A DNA stretch of 64,000 nt from Thermostichus sp047462415 (GTDB lineage Bacteria > Cyanobacteriota > Cyanobacteriia > Thermostichales > Thermostichaceae). The DNA lies in contig NZ_JANSJE010000011.1 of the NCBI RefSeq assembly GCF_047462415.1, positions 1 through 64,000 on the forward strand, written 5' to 3'. The notes beneath the pieces are model-generated. The model saw nothing but the letters and a program-made list of their open reading frames with translations. It made no database searches and was not told where the DNA came from. Of the stretch, positions 61,228-64,000 are shown piece by piece. A program made the position numbers and the translations under genes. Within the stretch, counting starts at the first letter, position 1, and every line of letters begins with the position of its first letter.

Positions 61228-62031
61228 ATGAAGGTCTATATCAGTGCTGATATCGAAGGGATCTCCGGCATCAGCCATTGGGATGAAGCCACCCTCGGCC
61301 AGCCGGGTTATGAGCCATTCCGCGAGCAGATGACCCAAGCGGTGATCGCCGCTTGTGAGGGATCCCTGGCTGCCGGAGCCACCCGGATCACTGTCAAAGA
61401 CGCCCATGATTCCGGGCGCAACCTTCTCCCCGAGCGATTGCCGGCGCCGGTGCAACTCATCCGCGGCTGGAGCGGCCACCCCTACTGTATGGTGCAAGAG
61501 CTGGATCGCAGTTACAATGCCCTGATCTTAATCGGCTACCATGCCCGCGCCGGATCTGCTGCCAACCCCCTTGCCCACACCTACACCACCGAAGTTAGCC
61601 AAATCCGGCTGAACGGCCAGGCCATCGCCGAGTTTCACCTGGTCAGCCTCACCGCTGCCTATGAAGGGGTGCCGGTTGTATTTCTGGCCGGAGACGCAGA
61701 GGTGTGTGCGGAAGCGAAAGCCTATGACGCCCAGATCGAGACGGTGGTCACCCACAAAGGGATGGGCCACTCGGTCGTTGCTCCCCATCCGCAGCAGGTT
61801 CTGCAGGCCATCCGCCAAGGTGTAGAGGGATCCCTGAAACGGCTGTCGGCCTACCGGCCCCGCCCACTGCCGGATTGCTTTCACTTGGAGGTGGACTACA
61901 AGGATCCTGCCCGCGCCTACCGCAAGTCTTTTTACCCCGGCTGCCGGTGGGTTGCCGATGCAACCGTTCGGCTGGAGGTTTCCAATTGGTTTGAGGTGCT
62001 GCGGGCTCTGCAATTTATTGTGCTCACCTAG
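61228..62031 (+). CDS. M55-family D-aminopeptidase (DppA-like)
   Basis: 267 residues. N-terminal zinc site KVYISADIEGISGISHWDE, then DAHDSGRNLLPE, LIGYHARAGSAANPLAHTYT and FLAGDAEVCAEA. These are the conserved elements of the DppA family, self-compartmentalising zinc D-aminopeptidases. Members probably degrade D-amino-acid peptides from cell wall turnover. Start ATG at 61228. Its last 4 bp overlap the 3' end of the convergent mnmH gene. The preceding 270 bp hold only repeats. Confidence 0.93.
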   Translation: MKVYISADIEGISGISHWDEATLGQPGYEPFREQMTQAVIAACEGSLAAGATRITVKDAHDSGRNLLPERLPAPVQLIRGWSGHPYCMVQELDRSYNALILIGYHARAGSAANPLAHTYTTEVSQIRLNGQAIAEFHLVSLTAAYEGVPVVFLAGDAEVCAEAKAYDAQIETVVTHKGMGHSVVAPHPQQVLQAIRQGVEGSLKRLSAYRPRPLPDCFHLEVDYKDPARAYRKSFYPGCRWVADATVRLEVSNWFEVLRALQFIVLT

Positions 62032-63077
62032 TCTGGACGGGTGCGCAGGCGAGCGGCAGCTTCTCTGAGGCTGGTCTCGGAAAGGTCGGGCAGCTCTATC
62101 CGGGCGTGGATGCGGTTGAAGTTCTGCTGCAACCCATGCCGATAGGTGGGATCGTAGTGCTGCTCCAGCAACTCCTGCACAAACTGCGGCCAGTCTTGGG
62201 CGTCGATGAGCTCAAACCAGCGCTGCAGGCGCGCCTGGCCATGGCGGGCTTTTAGGGGCAGCAATTTCTCCTTGAGTGCCTGGGGATGGGCTATCCAGTG
62301 GGGATAATGGGCAATCAGCCCCTTCACCCGCTCTTCCAAAGGCAATCGCACTTCCACGCAATCGGCTTGGGTGAGGGCCTGCCAAAGGGCAGGGGGCAGG
62401 TGGAGCTGGCCCACCTTGGCACTCTCGGCTTCCACCCAGACCGGCTTGGCTGGATCCCACTGGAGAAAAACCTGCACCAGTTGACTTTCAAAGCTCTTCT
62501 GGGTGGGCTGCGGCATCCCCCACTCCGCTCCCAGCACGGAGCCGCGGTGGCGGGCCAGCTTTTCCAGATCGAGGACTTGGGATCCCTGGCGCTGCAGGTG
62601 GTGGAGCAACTGGGTTTTGCCGCTCCCCGTCGGCCCGCAGAGGACGCGGTAGGTAAACTCCTGGGGCAAGCTCTGCAGTTGCCGGCGTACCCAGGCGCGG
62701 TAGGTTTTGTACCCCCCTTGCAACACTGTGACCTGCCAGCCCACCTGGGACAACACCAACGCCAAGCTGGCCGAGCGCTGCCCTCCCCGCCAGCAGTAGA
62801 TGAGGGGGTGGTAGTCCCGATCCTTGTCGGCAAAGTGGGTCTGCAGATGGCGGGCGATGTTCTGGGCCACCAGGCTGGCTCCCCGCTTGCGGGCCGTAAA
62901 GGGATCCACCTGCTTGTAGAGGGTGCCCACCTCTGCCCGTTCTGCATCGTCAAGCACAGGCAAGTTGATGGCCCCCGGCCAATGATCCTCAGCAAACTCT
63001 GCCGGCGAGCGCACGTCAATGATCTCGCTGTAGGTGTGCAGCCAAGGTTCGGCAGTGACGTGAATGGGGGCAGCCAC
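62028..63077 (-). CDS. mnmH: tRNA 2-selenouridine synthase (SelU/MnmH)
   Basis: 349 residues. N-terminal rhodanese domain (IIDVRSPAEFAEDHWPGAINLPV; catalytic Cys in PLIYCWRGGQRSASLAL) fused to a P-loop domain (LCGPTGSGKTQLLHHL, VEAESAKVGQLHLP). MnmH exchanges sulfur for selenium at wobble 2-thiouridine of tRNAs for Lys, Glu and Gln, via a geranylated intermediate in the studied enzyme. GTG start at 63077. SelD would be needed to supply selenophosphate and is not in this window. Convergent with the M55 gene (4-bp overlap). Confidence 0.93.
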   Translation of the reverse strand: MAAPIHVTAEPWLHTYSEIIDVRSPAEFAEDHWPGAINLPVLDDAERAEVGTLYKQVDPFTARKRGASLVAQNIARHLQTHFADKDRDYHPLIYCWRGGQRSASLALVLSQVGWQVTVLQGGYKTYRAWVRRQLQSLPQEFTYRVLCGPTGSGKTQLLHHLQRQGSQVLDLEKLARHRGSVLGAEWGMPQPTQKSFESQLVQVFLQWDPAKPVWVEAESAKVGQLHLPPALWQALTQADCVEVRLPLEERVKGLIAHYPHWIAHPQALKEKLLPLKARHGQARLQRWFELIDAQDWPQFVQELLEQHYDPTYRHGLQQNFNRIHARIELPDLSETSLREAAARLRTRPD

Positions 63078-63206
63078 AGACGCAGCGAGGAGGGAGTGGA
63101 CTGAGTTCTCTCTTGCTCGATCCTGGCAGATTTCTAGGGTTGTTGCCTGAGGGGATCCCTGGGCCTGACAAGAGTTGCACCGCTCGGCTCCTCCTCCAGG
63201 CTAACC

Positions 63207-63959
63207 TCAGAGGGAGAGATAGGATCGCACTTTTTCCTCATCCATTTGGTCAGTCGGCCCTTCCATAACGAGGGATCCATTTTCCATGAGGTAAAAGTAA
63301 TCGGCCAAGCTTTGAGCAAACTCAAAGTACTGTTCTACCAGCAACACCGCAACGCCCCGCTCTTTTTGGATGCGGGCAATGGCTTCTTCGATCTCAATGA
63401 TGATAGAGGGTTGGATCCCTTCTGTAGGTTCATCCAGGAGTAAAAGTTTAGGCTCTGCCACCAAAGCTCTGGCAATGGCCAATTGCTGCTGCTGACCACC
63501 GCTCAAATCTCCACCGGGACGCTTTAGAAAAGAACGCAAAATCGGGAATAAGTCATAGATAAACTCAGGTATAGCCCGTTCTTTGTCCGGTGCTGCTTCT
63601 AACCCCACCAGTAGATTTTCCTCAACCGTTAGGCGAGGAAAGATCTCTCGGCCTTGGGGCACATAGCCAATGCCAGCGCGAGCCCGCCAGTTGGGTGAGT
63701 AATGATTGATGGGTCGGCCCTCAAAGAGAACTTTACCTGTACAGTCTTTGAGAAGCCCCATTAGGGCTTTAAGCGTGGTAGTTTTGCCCATGCCGTTGCG
63801 ACCCAGAAGGCAAACTGCTTGGCCGGGAAGGATCTTGAAAGAAAGATCTCTCACAATTAAACTTTGCCCATAATAAGCTCTCAGGTTACAGACTTCCAGC
63901 AAAGGCTGAGATCCACTTTGAGATAGATTTTGCGCTTTGGTGGCGTTTTCCGTATTCAT
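63207..63959 (-). CDS. urtE: Urea ABC transporter ATP-binding protein UrtE
   Basis: 250 residues of a branched-chain-amino-acid-type ABC ATPase. Walker A LLGRNGMGKTT, signature LSGGQQQQLAIARAL, Walker B LLLLDEPTEGIQPS and the UrtE-specific IIIEIEEAIARI. UrtE and UrtD power the UrtABC urea permease of the plasma membrane. The ATG at 63959 (MNTENATK) is preferred; the frame stays open to the window edge, so the true start could be the GTG at 63998. The other urt genes would lie beyond the right edge. Confidence 0.92.
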   Translation of the reverse strand: MNTENATKAQNLSQSGSQPLLEVCNLRAYYGQSLIVRDLSFKILPGQAVCLLGRNGMGKTTTLKALMGLLKDCTGKVLFEGRPINHYSPNWRARAGIGYVPQGREIFPRLTVEENLLVGLEAAPDKERAIPEFIYDLFPILRSFLKRPGGDLSGGQQQQLAIARALVAEPKLLLLDEPTEGIQPSIIIEIEEAIARIQKERGVAVLLVEQYFEFAQSLADYFYLMENGSLVMEGPTDQMDEEKVRSYLSL

Positions 63960-64000
63960 AGGCTTGGATATAGAGTTGGTTAACTGGACGGTCAACACAG

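Overview
The window is chromosomal DNA of a cyanobacterium. The markers are psbU, petG, ndhD, two high-light-inducible proteins, an NblS/Hik33-type kinase, an HmpF-like motility protein, tocopherol-pathway enzymes, the panC-cmk fusion, the photosystem II S4 protein and a urea-transporter ATPase. GC is high almost throughout. The palindrome GGGATCCC (core GGATCC) is scattered at roughly one site per 200 bp where I counted it, inside genes and between them. It appears to replace the usual cyanobacterial HIP1 octamer GCGATCGC, which I did not see. With the gene content, this suggests a thermophilic hot-spring Synechococcus of the A/B-prime type. That identification is inference; I could run no search.

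Layout. 1-1107: left-truncated IS200/IS605-type element (tnpB reading out of the window, plus a decayed tnpA). 1104-2345: cobaltochelatase cbiX under a cobalamin riboswitch. 2387-5439: palindromic repeat cluster, copper P-type ATPase, Atx1-like copper chaperone and a small conserved protein. 5480-8465: trpC and an hmpF-like gene. 8675-11653: fatty-acid operon plsX-fabH-fabD. 11631-16186: a family 3 glycosidase and gcvP. 16401-20260: psbU, a broken Rpn-type nuclease gene, csaB, a CPBP protease and an alpha/beta hydrolase. 20338-24709: a conserved unknown, a 1-Cys peroxiredoxin, hyuA and tRNA-His. 24777-29253: PSII S4 protein, homogentisate phytyltransferase, yceD-jag-yidC and tRNA-Asn. 29494-32624: ppa, a radical SAM protein and a gamma-tocopherol methyltransferase. 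32710-38727: family 4 uracil-DNA glycosylase, tldD, an intact Rpn gene, tldE, an MBL-fold protein, a DUF2358 protein and tRNA-Ser. 38728-39840: an AT-richer stretch with one orphan ORF. 39841-46562: Ski2-like helicase, trpG, a second MBL-fold protein, an ankyrin protein, a deoxyhypusine-synthase-like enzyme and bioB. 46721-50228: nblS-like kinase, a 2TM protein and a CBS-pair membrane protein. 50572-53857: panC-cmk, petG, an IS right-end remnant and sufS. 54037-57052: two Hlips, a response regulator, a rhomboid protease and a Uma2 protein. 57073-64000: ndhD, isoaspartyl peptidase, an adenosine-deaminase-like protein, an M55 peptidase, mnmH and urtE.

Most of the window is ordinary core-genome housekeeping. 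The less ordinary material is: several small dispersed repeats, two of which have become in-frame coding sequence; a pair of Rpn-family genes, one intact between tldD and tldE and one carrying an internal deletion whose junction is near a GGGATCCC site; traces of IS200/IS605 elements at three places; an AT-richer orphan gene with a possible nuclease-like core beside tRNA-Ser; and a two-helix Hlip that may be a fusion. I found no CRISPR array, prophage or convincing multi-gene defence island.
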